From assembly GCA_035934995.1 (NCBI GenBank), contig DASYXI010000002.1, positions 51,728-115,727 of the forward strand: 64,000 nucleotides of DNA, written 5' to 3'. The position numbers and the translations under genes are program-made. The notes beneath the pieces were generated by a model, which did no database searches, was not told the origin of the DNA, and saw only the letters and a program-made list of their open reading frames with translations. Every line of letters starts with the position of its first letter. Within the stretch, counting starts at the first letter, position 1. Below, piece by piece: positions 40,103 to 49,590 of this stretch. This stretch comes from REEB95 sp035934995. GTDB lineage: Bacteria; Pseudomonadota; Alphaproteobacteria; ATCC43930; CGMCC-115725.

Positions 40103-41359
40103 ATGACGGCAGCCGAGACGCACCAGGCGATCGAAGCGGTCTTTCGCATCGAACGGGCCAGGCTCATCGCGGGCCTGGCCCGCGTCGTGCGCAATGTCGA
40201 CCGTGCAGAGGAACTGGCGCAGGACGCCCTGGTCATTGCCCTGTCTGAATGGCTCAAGACCGGCGTTCCGGCCAATCCCGGCGCGTGGCTGATGACGGCC
40301 GCCAAGCGCCGCGCAATCGATGAGATCCGTCGCGACAAGATGCGCGAGCGCAAACACGAAGAGATCGCGCGGGAATTGGACGGCGAGTCCGACCGCACGG
40401 CCGAGGTGATCGAAGCGGCCATGGACGACGATCTTGGCGACGAACTGCTGGGACTGATCTTCACGGCCTGCCATCCCGTGCTTTCGGCGGACGTCCGCGC
40501 GGCGCTCACCCTGCGTGTCGTCGGCGGTCTGACGACGGACGAGATCGCCCGCGCCTTCCTGTCGAACGAAGTGACGATCGCCCAGCGCATCGTCCGTGCG
40601 AAGAAGACGATCGGAAATGCCGGGCTCAGATTCGAGGTGCCGCGCGGCGCCGAGCGTGCGGCGCGGCTCTCCTCGGTGCTGGAGGTCATCTATCTCATCT
40701 TCAATGAAGGCTATGCCGCCACAGCGGGCGACAGCCTTGTCCGACCGAGCCTGTGCCTGGAGGCGCAACGGCTGGGCCGCATGCTGGCGGGGCTGATGCC
40801 CGAAGATGCCGAAGTGTTTGGCCTGCTGGCGCTGATGGAAATCCAGGCATCGCGCCTAGCGGCGCGCATCGGGCCGGACGGCGCTCTCGTGCCGCTGACC
40901 GAGCAGAATCGCGCACACTGGGACCAACTGCTGATCCGCCGTGGCCTTGACGCACTAGCCCGTGCCGAAGCTCTTGGCGGCGAGGGCCCCTATGTGTTGC
41001 AAGCCGCGCTTGCAGCTTGCCATGCGCGCGCGCCCAGTCCCGCCGATACCGACTGGCGCCGCATCGCGACGCTCTACGACCAGCTTCGGGCAGTGATGCC
41101 CTCGCCGGTGGTCGATCTCAATCGAGCGGTCGCGCACAGCATGGCCTACGGACCCGACGCCGGCCTGCGGCTGATCGATGAGATCGCCGACGCCGCAACC
41201 CTGCGCAATTATGCGCCCTTGCCGGCGGCGAGAGGCGACTTTCTGTTTCGGGCCGGCCGACTGGCCGAAGCCCGCTCCGAATACGAAGCTGCGGCCAAGC
41301 TCACTCGCAACATGCGGGAAAGGGCCTTTCTCCTCGCCCGCGCAAACGCTTGCGGTTGA
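40103..41359 (+). CDS. ECF sigma factor with C-terminal TPR-like extension
   Basis: A 418-residue ECF-type sigma factor. Region 2 lies at about 15-85 (VDRAEELAQDALVIALSEWL) and region 4 at about 125-175 (LRVVGGLTTDEIARAFLSNE), followed by IAQRIVRAKKTI. The remaining 230 residues form a helical-repeat extension (LSSVLEVIYLIFNEGYAATA, then VVDLNRAVAHSMAYGPDAGL). This architecture and the DGPF neighbour define the ECF42-like group, in which the extension, not an anti-sigma factor, controls activity. Confidence 0.93.
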   Translation: MTAAETHQAIEAVFRIERARLIAGLARVVRNVDRAEELAQDALVIALSEWLKTGVPANPGAWLMTAAKRRAIDEIRRDKMRERKHEEIARELDGESDRTAEVIEAAMDDDLGDELLGLIFTACHPVLSADVRAALTLRVVGGLTTDEIARAFLSNEVTIAQRIVRAKKTIGNAGLRFEVPRGAERAARLSSVLEVIYLIFNEGYAATAGDSLVRPSLCLEAQRLGRMLAGLMPEDAEVFGLLALMEIQASRLAARIGPDGALVPLTEQNRAHWDQLLIRRGLDALARAEALGGEGPYVLQAALAACHARAPSPADTDWRRIATLYDQLRAVMPSPVVDLNRAVAHSMAYGPDAGLRLIDEIADAATLRNYAPLPAARGDFLFRAGRLAEARSEYEAAAKLTRNMRERAFLLARANACG

Positions 41360-41430
41360 CGGCATCGATCGCTGTGTCTGCGGCGCGGCCCGGCTTCTCT
41401 AAAGCCCCGTTCACGCGCTAGGCTCGCGTC

Positions 41431-42135
41431 ATGCGTTACGCGCTTTACTACTGGCCGCAGATCCAGGGCCGCGCCGAGTTCATCCGTCTCGCGTTCGAAG
41501 AAGCGGGCACCGACTACGTCGACGTCGCGCGGACGAAGGGCGGCATCGACAAAATGATGCGGCTGATGAAAAGCGGCGCGCACCCGCCGTTCGCGCCGCC
41601 CTTTCTCAAAGCCGGTTCGCTGCTCATCGCCCAGACGGCGATGATCCTGCTCTATCTCGGCGGCCGACATGGCTTGGCGCCCAAGGACGAGGCCGGACAG
41701 CTTTGGGTCCATCAATGCCAGCTGACGTTGCTCGACTTCCTGGTCGAAATCCACGACACGCATCATCCAATAGGGGGCGGCCTTTACTATCACGACCAAA
41801 AGACGGAAGCGCTTCGCCGCACCGCCGATTTCCGCGCCAGCCGCCTGCCGAAATATTTCGGTTACTTCGAGCGGCTGCTGAAGAAACATCCGCGCGGGGG
41901 CTTGGCCGGCGCGAAGCTCTGTTATGCCGATCTGTCGTTGTTCCAGACGATTGACGGACTCGCCTACGCCTTTCCCCAAACGATGGCGGATGCGAAGTCT
42001 CGATATCCGCGCCTCCAAACGCTGCACGCCCGCGTCGCTGCACGCCCGCGCATTAAGGCCTATCTCGCTTCCACGCGGCGCATTCCATTCAACGAGCAGG
42101 GGATCTTCCGCTACTATCCCGAGCTCGACGGATGA
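41431..42135 (+). CDS. Glutathione S-transferase family protein
   Basis: A 234-residue GST-like protein. The N-terminal thioredoxin fold starts MRYALYYWPQIQGRAEFIRL, with the likely catalytic Tyr near residue 7 and the glutathione-contacting QTAMILLYLGGRHGL. The C-terminal helical domain contains YADLSLFQTIDGLAYAFP. The pattern resembles sigma/alpha-type GSTs. Its stop overlaps the next start by 4 nt. The substrate is unknown. Confidence 0.9.
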   Translation: MRYALYYWPQIQGRAEFIRLAFEEAGTDYVDVARTKGGIDKMMRLMKSGAHPPFAPPFLKAGSLLIAQTAMILLYLGGRHGLAPKDEAGQLWVHQCQLTLLDFLVEIHDTHHPIGGGLYYHDQKTEALRRTADFRASRLPKYFGYFERLLKKHPRGGLAGAKLCYADLSLFQTIDGLAYAFPQTMADAKSRYPRLQTLHARVAARPRIKAYLASTRRIPFNEQGIFRYYPELDG

Positions 42136-42887
42136 TGCGACGCGTCTTGCTGCTGTTTCTGATTATCTTCATCCTGCCGCTGCTCGTGAGCGCCTGCGTT
42201 CGCGGATTTGGCGACGGCGTGCCGTGGTATGAGGCGCGCCGCGATCCGACCGGCCTCGCGCCCGATCCGGCGAAGACGCCGGAAGCCGTCATTCAGGTAT
42301 ATACAGCGCGGGCGGTCGCGTGGCGCGGCATCTTCTCCATGCACACTTGGATCGCGGTCAAGCCGAGCGGCGCGCCGCGCTTCACGCGCTACGAAGTCCT
42401 CGGCTTCGGCGTCAGCCAGGGCGCGCCCGCGGTGCGTATCGATCGGATGGGGCCGGATAACTATTGGTTTGGCGACAAGCCGACGGTCATTCTCGACCGA
42501 CGTGGACCGGGTGTCGACGCGCTCATCGATAAGATCAAGGCGGCGGTCGCTTCCTATCCCTATCCGCACGAATATCGCGCGTGGCCCGGCCCCAACAGCA
42601 ACACCTTCACGGCCTATATCACGCGCGCCGTGCCCGAATTGGGCCTGGCGCTGCCGGCTAATGCGGTCGGCAAGGATTTCCTGCCCGGCTTCCGCGTCTT
42701 CGCGGCGGCGCCGAGCGCGACGGGCTATCAAGTCTCGCTTTTCGGTCTCGCTGGGCTGCTGGTGGCCCGCGACGAGGGGGTCGAACTCAACCTCCTTGGT
42801 CTCGATATCGGCGTCGATTTTGCCAAACCGGGAATCAAGCTGCCCGGTGTCGGCTGGATCGGCATCGGCGGTCCGACGCCAGCCTGA
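42132..42887 (+). CDS. DUF3750 family protein
   Basis: A 251-residue DUF3750 protein with a lipoprotein-like N-terminus (LLLFLIIFILPLLVSACVRG). The conserved middle includes RGIFSMHTWIAVKPSGAPRF, TRYEVLGFG, WPGPNSNTFTAYITRAVPEL and the C-terminal GVELNLLGLDIGVDFAKPGI. It is probably attached to the periplasmic face of a membrane. Function unknown; translationally coupled to the GST gene. Confidence 0.85.
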   Translation: MMRRVLLLFLIIFILPLLVSACVRGFGDGVPWYEARRDPTGLAPDPAKTPEAVIQVYTARAVAWRGIFSMHTWIAVKPSGAPRFTRYEVLGFGVSQGAPAVRIDRMGPDNYWFGDKPTVILDRRGPGVDALIDKIKAAVASYPYPHEYRAWPGPNSNTFTAYITRAVPELGLALPANAVGKDFLPGFRVFAAAPSATGYQVSLFGLAGLLVARDEGVELNLLGLDIGVDFAKPGIKLPGVGWIGIGGPTPA

Positions 42888-42963
42888 CGCCGCGAGCGGG
42901 CGGGCTCGGTATCGCGCCGATCTGTTCGCTGTGGCAGGATAACGCCAACAGACGGCGAGGCCC

Positions 42964-43743
42964 ATGACGGCGACCATACGGGCGTTGAAATCCAAAACCA
43001 GCAGCGGCGCCGGCTCGGTGATTGCGCGGCTCGACGCCGAAGTTGACGCCTTCGTACGGCGCGCGCGCTTCTTCCGCGAGCCGATAACGCGCGGCCGCGC
43101 CGCCATGTTCGTCTTTCAACACCGCCAGAACACCCGGCATCGCAATTCGGTGCTCAAGCTCCGTGTCGCCACCAACTGTCCCGATTGGGACATCAGATTG
43201 CGCATCATCGGCGCCTGTGCCGAGGAGATCATTGCCGATCACGAGCATGGCGGCGGCCGGCCGCATTGGGCGATTCTGGAAGAGCTCGGCACCAAGATCG
43301 GTTTGAAGCGCGACGCGATCCGCAACGCCCGGCTGTTGGCTTCGACGCAGATGGCGTGGCTTGCGTGGGACGCGCTCATGTCCAACCGGCCTTGGCTCGA
43401 AGGCTTGGTTGCCAACACTTGCGCCGAACGCGCCAACATCCCGGGTTACGGCGAAGGCATCTTGCGTAAACACGGCTGGTTCGGGCTCGAGCGGCAGCGC
43501 TGGGGCAAGCTGTTCGGCCTGGCCGACGACGATCTCGAGTTCTTCGAGCTGCACGAGGCGGCCGACATCGCCCATTCGAATCTCGGCTGGAAAACCATCG
43601 CCGAGCAGGCCGACCGCCAGGGCGCCGCCGACGCGGTGGTGCGCGCCTGTCGGGTCAATCTGATGGTTTGGGAGAATTATCTCGACGGCATTGCCGGTGG
43701 TGGCGATGCGCTCGATCGCGGCCGCGAACCGAATTATGTCTGA
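42964..43743 (+). CDS. TenA/PqqC-like iron-containing redox enzyme family protein
   Basis: A 259-residue helical protein resembling the heme-oxygenase-like (TenA/PqqC, FDO) superfamily. Conserved polar motifs fit a metal site: RAAMFVFQHRQNTRHRNSVL, CAEEIIADHEHGGGRPHWAI and FELHEAADIAHSNLGWKTIA supply regularly spaced Glu and His residues. The next gene overlaps by 8 nt and encodes a beta-propeller with an N-terminal DUF2249-like part, so the pair probably works together. The reaction is not known. Confidence 0.7.
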   Translation: MTATIRALKSKTSSGAGSVIARLDAEVDAFVRRARFFREPITRGRAAMFVFQHRQNTRHRNSVLKLRVATNCPDWDIRLRIIGACAEEIIADHEHGGGRPHWAILEELGTKIGLKRDAIRNARLLASTQMAWLAWDALMSNRPWLEGLVANTCAERANIPGYGEGILRKHGWFGLERQRWGKLFGLADDDLEFFELHEAADIAHSNLGWKTIAEQADRQGAADAVVRACRVNLMVWENYLDGIAGGGDALDRGREPNYV

Positions 43744-44980
43744 GATGCTGATCGATTGCCGCGACAAGTCCGACCTCGACGCCGCCCGAACTTTGGTTGT
43801 GCGTTACGACGCGTTGGCGCCCGGCGAGCGGGCCGAAGCGCTGCTGGCGAATTATCCGCCGCACACGCGCATGTGGCTGCTGGAATCCGGCATCCGTCAT
43901 GTGCCGAAGCGCGACGCCGACGGCGTCTGGCATCTCGATTTTGTTCGCGGGCTGTCGCCGACGTTGGGCAAGCCGGCCGGATTTCATCATCTGGCGGCGC
44001 GGAACGACGGCTCGATCTGGGCGTGCCAACGCAGCCCGGTGGTCGCCCGTATCGATGGCGGCGCGCGCCGCATCGTTGCCGTCGCGCGGACGCTTAAGTC
44101 CGGTTCGCACCTTGCCCTCGATGAAACCGCCGACCAAGTGATTGTCGCCGATCCGGCAGCGGGCCAGCTGGTCGCATTGCGCTGCGCCGATCTTGCGGTC
44201 ACCCATCGCTGGGATGTGCCCGGCGGGCCGCAGCTGCCCGTTGTCACGCCGAACGGCATCGTCTGCATCACCGGCGGCGCAACCGGCACGTTGACGATCG
44301 TTCGTCCCCAAGCCGGCGGCTACGTCACGCAGACCATCGAAGTCGGGTCGACGCCGCACGATCCGGCGCTGTCGAGCGACGGGCAATACGCCTTCGTGCC
44401 GTGTATGGGCGCGACCGATCTGGTGAAGGTGCGGCTGTCCGATGGCGCGATTGTCGGACGCTGCATGGTCGGCGACGGCCCGTCGCATGCCAAGGCGGAC
44501 CATCGCCGCAAACGCATTTATGTCGCCAACAGCTGGGACGGCACGCTGACCGCGCTCGACGAAGACGGCGGCGTGATCGCGACGGTCGAAAGCGGGCGCT
44601 GGGCGCACGCGGTTTGCCTGACGCCGGACGACAGCCAGATCTGGGTGGCGAACTTCCTCGACGATACCGTCGCCGTGTTCGACGCCGCGAACCTGAAGCG
44701 GGTGGCGTTGCTCGAAACCGAGGCCTATCCGCATGGGCTCGACATCGCGCCTGACGGCAAACGGGCGATCGTGACGGGTTTCGCGTCCGATCACGCGCGC
44801 ATCTTCGCGGTGCCAAGCGGCAAACTGGTCGCACGCATCGAGATCGGCCGCGGCGGCGCGCATACCGGTTTCATTGACGATAGCCGCACCGCTGTCGTGA
44901 CCTGCTCGGTCGCCGATCACCTCGCGTGCATCGACCTCGATGGCGAGGTTACGGCCGGCCGCATCACCCTCAGCTCTTGA
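43736..44980 (+). CDS. DUF2249-like domain fused to a YncE-type beta-propeller
   Basis: A 414-residue protein. Residues 1-70 (MSEMLIDCRDKSDLDAARTL and the later RMWLLESGIRHVPKRDADG) look like a small TusA/DUF2249-type domain. From about 80 it is a beta-propeller with blades such as GQYAFVPCMGATDLVKVRLS, KRIYVANSWDGTLTALDEDG and IWVANFLDDTVAVFDAANLK. There is no signal peptide, so it is cytoplasmic, unusual for YncE-like propellers. The start overlaps the preceding stop. It ends convergently, overlapping the next gene by 11 nt. Confidence 0.8.
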   Translation: MSEMLIDCRDKSDLDAARTLVVRYDALAPGERAEALLANYPPHTRMWLLESGIRHVPKRDADGVWHLDFVRGLSPTLGKPAGFHHLAARNDGSIWACQRSPVVARIDGGARRIVAVARTLKSGSHLALDETADQVIVADPAAGQLVALRCADLAVTHRWDVPGGPQLPVVTPNGIVCITGGATGTLTIVRPQAGGYVTQTIEVGSTPHDPALSSDGQYAFVPCMGATDLVKVRLSDGAIVGRCMVGDGPSHAKADHRRKRIYVANSWDGTLTALDEDGGVIATVESGRWAHAVCLTPDDSQIWVANFLDDTVAVFDAANLKRVALLETEAYPHGLDIAPDGKRAIVTGFASDHARIFAVPSGKLVARIEIGRGGAHTGFIDDSRTAVVTCSVADHLACIDLDGEVTAGRITLSS

Positions 44981-46217
44981 GCGGCGGGTAATCGCGCGAG
45001 AACACCGGCTCGGCGAGGAATTTTTTCGGGTCGTAGTGCCAGAACTGGCTGACGTTGGGATAGGTTTTGATCGTCACGTTGACGAGCTTGCCGTCCCGCT
45101 TCTCGACCCGCCGGATATAGACGGTGAAGACCAGGTTGCCGTAATCGTCGAACTTGACCGATCCGCGCGGCGTCTCGGTCAGCGACACGGCGCGGATCGC
45201 CTTGATCAGCGCGTCGCGGTTGTCGACCTTGCCGCCAGTCGCCTTGAGCGCGGCCTCGAGAATCTGGCCGTTGACGTAAAGCGCTGCGGCATAGAACCCG
45301 ATCGGAATGTCGGCGCCGTAATATTTCTTCATCGAGGCGATAAAGCGCCGGTTGGCGTCGGTCTTGAGATCGAGCGTGTAAGGAATCGAATTGATCAGCC
45401 CGATCGCCTCGTCGCCGAAGTTACGCATGATGCTGTCGTCGGCGACCGTCGAGCCGCCGAGCAGCGGCAGCTTGAAGCCCTGATCGCGATATTGGTGCGT
45501 GAACTTGATCGGATTGGCGCCGGCATAGACCTGCACGACGACGTCGACGGCATGCGGGTCGATCTGCGCGAGATAGGGCGTGTAATCGGGTGTATTGAAC
45601 GGCGACCACAGTTTCTTGGTGAGTCGCCCGCCGCCGTCCTCGTAGACCTTCTGGAAGCCGCCGACCTGCTCGTAGCCGAAGGCGAAATCGTCGCCGAGCG
45701 TGATTGCGCGCTTGAGCTTCATCTCTTTGACCGCGTAATCGGCGAGCGGATAGAGGCACTGCGCCGAGCTGTCGGACGTGCGCACCTGGTAAAAATTGCG
45801 ATGGCGCTGCGTTAGATCCTCGGCGCCGCCGAATCCCATGGTCGGCATCTTGTTCTGGCCGAGATAGTCCTCGATCGCCAGCCACTCGAAGGCGGCGAGC
45901 GGCCCCATGATCAGGTCGACCTTGTCGCGCTCGACCAGCTCGATCGCCTTGGTCTTGGCGACCGCGGGCTGGCCGGCGGTGTCGGCGACGATCAGCTCGA
46001 CCTTGCGACCGGCCAGCGTGAAGTTCTTGTCCTTGAGGAAGCAGGTAATGCCTTCCTCGATGTGAACGCCGCCCGCGGCGAGGCCGCCGGTCTTCACCGT
46101 CATCAAACCGATCTTTATCGGCGCTTGCTGCGCGATCGCCGGCATCGGCAAGCCCGCCGCGCTGGCCATCGCAGCCGTGCCGGCCATGAAACTCCGGCGA
46201 TTGATTGTCTTGCTCAT
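44970..46217 (-). CDS. ABC transporter periplasmic substrate-binding protein (branched-chain type)
   Basis: A 415-residue solute-binding protein of the LivJ/urea-type family. A twin-arginine-like signal (MSKTINRRSFMAGTAAMASA) is followed by IKIGLMTVKTGGLAAGGVHI, the usual first lobe start, and KVDLIMGPLAAFEWLAIEDY. GGGGAGG lies 6-7 nt before the ATG at 46217. No permease or ATPase gene is nearby, so it may serve a distant transporter. The ligand is unknown. Confidence 0.9.
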   Translation of the reverse strand: MSKTINRRSFMAGTAAMASAAGLPMPAIAQQAPIKIGLMTVKTGGLAAGGVHIEEGITCFLKDKNFTLAGRKVELIVADTAGQPAVAKTKAIELVERDKVDLIMGPLAAFEWLAIEDYLGQNKMPTMGFGGAEDLTQRHRNFYQVRTSDSSAQCLYPLADYAVKEMKLKRAITLGDDFAFGYEQVGGFQKVYEDGGGRLTKKLWSPFNTPDYTPYLAQIDPHAVDVVVQVYAGANPIKFTHQYRDQGFKLPLLGGSTVADDSIMRNFGDEAIGLINSIPYTLDLKTDANRRFIASMKKYYGADIPIGFYAAALYVNGQILEAALKATGGKVDNRDALIKAIRAVSLTETPRGSVKFDDYGNLVFTVYIRRVEKRDGKLVNVTIKTYPNVSQFWHYDPKKFLAEPVFSRDYPPLKS

Positions 46218-46411
46218 GTCGATCCTCCCCGTCAGCGGCGCGCTCTTGCCGGCGCGCGAGCTCGTTGTCGGCAGTATAGGTTCGCGCCGCGTCGACCACC
46301 AAGCCGGATGCGGGCATGGTGGTGCCGTCTTGCCCACGCTTGCCCACCGTCGTCGGAAAACGTCGAGTTTTCTCGTCTTTCGCGTGCGGATTTCGTACAA
46401 CGGGCGCCGCC

Positions 46412-46969
46412 ATGGATGCTCTCACCGCGTTGACGACCCGCGTTTCGCCGGCGGCGCTCGATGCGCCCGGACCGTCAGGCGACGCCTTGCAAAAGATCCT
46501 CGAAGCCGCGGTTGCCGCGCCCGATCACGGCCGCATGCGCCCGTGGCGTTTCATTCTGATTGAAGGCACGGCGCGGGAAAAATTCGGCACCATGCTGACG
46601 GAAGCACTGACACGCCGCGAACCGACGGCGCCGGCCGGCAAGCTCGAGGCTGAACGCAAGAAGGCGCTGCGTGCGCCACTGATTGTCGTCGTTGCGGCAT
46701 CCGTGCAATCGAATGCGAAAGTGCCCGAAGTCGAGCAGCTCGTCGCCGTTGGCGCGGCGGCCCAGAACATGTTGGTCGCCGCCTACGCGCTCGGCTTCGG
46801 CGGGTTCTGGCGTACCGGCGCCATTGCCTACGATCCCGCGATGAAGTGCGCGCTCGGCCTTGCCGAAACCGACGCCATTATCGGCTTCCTCTATTTGGGA
46901 ACGACCAAAACGCCGGGCCAGCCGCGCCAAAACGACACCACCTCGGTCACGCGCCGCTGGCCGGGCTGA
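46412..46969 (+). CDS. Nitroreductase family protein
   Basis: A 185-residue FMN-dependent nitroreductase-like protein of the short YdjA type. Motifs: ILEAAVAAPDHGRMRPWRFI for FMN binding, LVAVGAAAQNMLVAAYALGF and GFGGFWRTGAIAYDPAMKC, then IIGFLYLGTT. The ATG at 46412 starts MDALTALTTRVSP. It is divergent from the solute-binding protein. The substrate is unknown. Confidence 0.9.
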   Translation: MDALTALTTRVSPAALDAPGPSGDALQKILEAAVAAPDHGRMRPWRFILIEGTAREKFGTMLTEALTRREPTAPAGKLEAERKKALRAPLIVVVAASVQSNAKVPEVEQLVAVGAAAQNMLVAAYALGFGGFWRTGAIAYDPAMKCALGLAETDAIIGFLYLGTTKTPGQPRQNDTTSVTRRWPG

Positions 46970-47106
46970 GTTACGGTGCCCTTCGGTGTCGGCGGATTTT
47001 ACGACGGCGATTGACCTTGCCGCCAAAGCGGCGGTTTCTGCCGCTGGCACGTCGCTTGCTCCCTGTTTGCGTGTTGAACGCCGTTGTTCAGTATCGGGAG
47101 TTGGTA

Positions 47107-47175
47107 ATGATGAATTTCGTCCTGTTCGCGTTGGGGCTGCTGACCGCGGCCTGCGACACGCTCGTTCGTATCTAA
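47107..47175 (+). CDS. Possible 22-residue hydrophobic peptide
   Basis: MMNFVLFALGLLTAACDTLV plus two residues, with GGGAG about 7 nt before the start. It has the look of a tiny lipoprotein or a membrane peptide. Single-site evidence only. Confidence 0.25.
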   Translation: MMNFVLFALGLLTAACDTLVRI

Positions 47176-47224
47176 ATCTGCCGAAACGGAGTTGAACGCC
47201 GCGCGCGGGCCGCCGCGGCGCGTC

Positions 47225-48169
47225 TTATGCCGTGCCGCCCGGCCCGTGGGTGTGGCCGTCGTCCGAACCGGCAACGTCGCCGGCGCCAAGCGCCCGAAGC
47301 CACTTTCCCGTCCGCACCACGCCGCCGAACGTGAAGAGATGCAGTCCGGCGATATCGAGATCGGCCGGATCCACGGCGGCGAGTGCGCGGATCACTTTAT
47401 CGGGCCCGGATTCGACCAGCAGCCGCGCGATCGAAGTTTGCCCGCCGACCAGCGCGAGCAGCGAATTGCCGATGCCGCAACGCATGGCAAACTTGGCCAA
47501 GGTGGCGATGCTCGCGGGGCCCGCGAGGCCGACGCGGACGGGCGCCACGATGCCCGTCGCGCGTAGGCGCGCCAGCCAGCCAATGATCGGTGCCGCGTCG
47601 AAACAGAATTGCGTGACGATATAGGGCGCGATGCCGCTGTTCTGCAGCCGAAGGAGTTTCGCAGCCAGCGCACCGTCAAGCGTGGCCGTTGCGATCTTCG
47701 GATGGCCTTCGGGGTAGCCCGCGACGCCGACGGCCCGGATGCCATGCTTGGCCAATAGGCCGGTTTCGATCAGTTCGAGGCTGGCATGAAACGGACCGGC
47801 CGGCCGATCGAGGTCACCGCCAATGACCAGAACGCGATCGACGCCGGCGCCGACGGCGCGCGCCAGAAAATCGTCGAGTTGCGTCGGACCGGTAAGATAG
47901 CGCGCCGCGACGTGCGGCACAGGACAAAAGCCGGCGCGCTTCAGCCGCGCCGCAGTTTCGACGACCGCGTGGTAGGAATCGTTGGGCCCAAAGTTGACGT
48001 AAACCGACGTACCTGGCGCCAGAAACCCGCAGCAGAGTTGTTCGCTGCCATGCTCGCGTGCCGAGAGTTCGATCGAGACGCCGCTTAACAGCTCGGTGAT
48101 GCGCTGCTGCTGGCGGTCGAGCACCGGCGCAGGTTCGGCCACACTGCCGACGCGCGCGCCCGGCATCAT
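47225..48169 (-). CDS. Methylenetetrahydrofolate reductase family protein
   Basis: A 314-residue MetF-like TIM barrel. Conserved pieces: VSIELSAREHGSEQL near the N-terminus (the family catalytic Glu region), VYVNFGPNDSYHAVVETAAR, VPHVAARYLTG, VLVIGGDLDRPAGPF, VGVAGYPEGHPKI and VTQFCFDAAPIIGWLARLRA. It is related to MetF but shorter in places, like paralogues linked to one-carbon or methyl-group catabolism. The start ATG at 48169 overlaps the stop of the upstream methyltransferase-like gene. Confidence 0.88.
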   Translation of the reverse strand: MMPGARVGSVAEPAPVLDRQQQRITELLSGVSIELSAREHGSEQLCCGFLAPGTSVYVNFGPNDSYHAVVETAARLKRAGFCPVPHVAARYLTGPTQLDDFLARAVGAGVDRVLVIGGDLDRPAGPFHASLELIETGLLAKHGIRAVGVAGYPEGHPKIATATLDGALAAKLLRLQNSGIAPYIVTQFCFDAAPIIGWLARLRATGIVAPVRVGLAGPASIATLAKFAMRCGIGNSLLALVGGQTSIARLLVESGPDKVIRALAAVDPADLDIAGLHLFTFGGVVRTGKWLRALGAGDVAGSDDGHTHGPGGTA

Positions 48170-49590
48170 CCGGAATCCCGCTTGCGCGAGATGATGTAAG
48201 ACTCATCCCAGAACCAAAGCCCGCCGTGCTTTTGCAGCACTTCACGGGTTGCGTCGAGATACGCCGTGCTGCCGATCACTTCGGACAGCCGATGATCCTC
48301 GATCTGGGCGACGTAGATTGCCGCGTTCCAGGCGGCAAACAACGTCGACGTGCCGATCGAATCACTGATTTCGCTCGGCAAAGTATGCATCTCGTAGCGG
48401 AAGATCGACCGCGTGTCGGCATAGGCGTTGAAATTGAGATCGCGGCCGTTGCTGCCGAGTTCGGCCTTGACCGCGCGCAACAGCTGATGCCGGTCGTGCA
48501 TGAACGGGTTCTCGCCGGGCCAGATCCGCTGGATGATCTCGAGCCCGGGGTCGTTGCCGTGCGAATGGATGCCGATGAGCCGGCCACCCGGCGCCAATGC
48601 CCGCGCCAGCGGCGCGATGACCTTCTGCGCCTTGAACTCGAGCGGTGCGCGGGCGCGATAGGGTTGCGAGGCGATGACCAGATCGTAGTCCGCGCGGGTC
48701 GTACCGCGTCGCGGCCGCAGCGGATCGAGCAGGAATTTATAGTCGTCGCGGTAGATCACCAGGACGACCGGCTTTTCATAGATCGGATTGCCTGAAACTT
48801 TGCTGACCTTGGCGCGCCAGTTCTGATTGAGGAATGGCTGGAGCTGCGTGATTTGCTGCTCGAATTCGTGCGCCGTGCCGCCGGTCAGACCGACCTCGTG
48901 CCAGACCAGGCTGGTCGCGGCGGTAACCGAGTTCGGCGTGAGCCACGGCGCCTCGGAATAGTACATGTTGGTCAGAACGAGAACCGTCGCCGGATGCTCG
49001 TAGAATCGGTCCGGCATTTTTTCGAGCGTCAGGCGTACGTCCTCGAGGCTGATCTCCTTGCCGACGATATAGAGCGGCGTCGTCGGAAAGCGGTTGTGCA
49101 GCGAGCGCGTGACCCGCGCCAGCACGGTGCCGTCGCCCATGCCGGCGTCGAAGACACGGATGCCGGGCGGCCGCGGATGGATATTGCCGAGCTCCATGCC
49201 GACGCGCTCGGCGACCGTCCACTTCTCGCCGCAAGTGTTGACGAACAGCAGATATTTCTGCCGGTTGTCGTAGAAGCGGAAATTCTTGTCGGACTTGCTC
49301 TTGCCGTTGATCTCGGCAAGGGCCGGCGGCATCGGCTTGGCCAGCGGCGGCGACGCCGTGGCCGGCGCCGGCGCGGCGACCGCCACGGTGCGGGCGCGCG
49401 TCGCATCCGGTTTGTGGCGCACCATGAAGTCGCGCACGCGTTCGACGGTCTCGACCGTCACGCGGCCGCCGAAGCGCAGCCGGCTGACCAACTTGCCGTC
49501 ATTGACGGCGAGACGGCCGAACGTCGACTCCGCCATGCCGACGCGGCGGCAGTACCCCGAAATCTCGTGCAGCAGCGACTGACTATCCAT
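48166..49590 (-). CDS. SAM-methyltransferase-like protein with N-terminal regulatory segment
   Basis: A 474-residue protein. Residues 1-50 resemble a small helix-turn-helix segment (YCRRVGMAESTFGRLAVNDG). From about 100 it has a Rossmann methyltransferase-like core: VFDAGMGDGTVLARVTRSLH is a motif-I-type glycine loop, and LAPGGRLIGIHSHGNDP is a motif-V-like strand. The start is at 49590 (MDSQSLLHEI) with GGTGG 6 nt upstream; ATG at 49596 is an alternative. It is translationally coupled to the MetF-like gene, so methyl-group transfer is a plausible theme. The substrate is unknown. Confidence 0.7.
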   Translation of the reverse strand: MDSQSLLHEISGYCRRVGMAESTFGRLAVNDGKLVSRLRFGGRVTVETVERVRDFMVRHKPDATRARTVAVAAPAPATASPPLAKPMPPALAEINGKSKSDKNFRFYDNRQKYLLFVNTCGEKWTVAERVGMELGNIHPRPPGIRVFDAGMGDGTVLARVTRSLHNRFPTTPLYIVGKEISLEDVRLTLEKMPDRFYEHPATVLVLTNMYYSEAPWLTPNSVTAATSLVWHEVGLTGGTAHEFEQQITQLQPFLNQNWRAKVSKVSGNPIYEKPVVLVIYRDDYKFLLDPLRPRRGTTRADYDLVIASQPYRARAPLEFKAQKVIAPLARALAPGGRLIGIHSHGNDPGLEIIQRIWPGENPFMHDRHQLLRAVKAELGSNGRDLNFNAYADTRSIFRYEMHTLPSEISDSIGTSTLFAAWNAAIYVAQIEDHRLSEVIGSTAYLDATREVLQKHGGLWFWDESYIISRKRDSG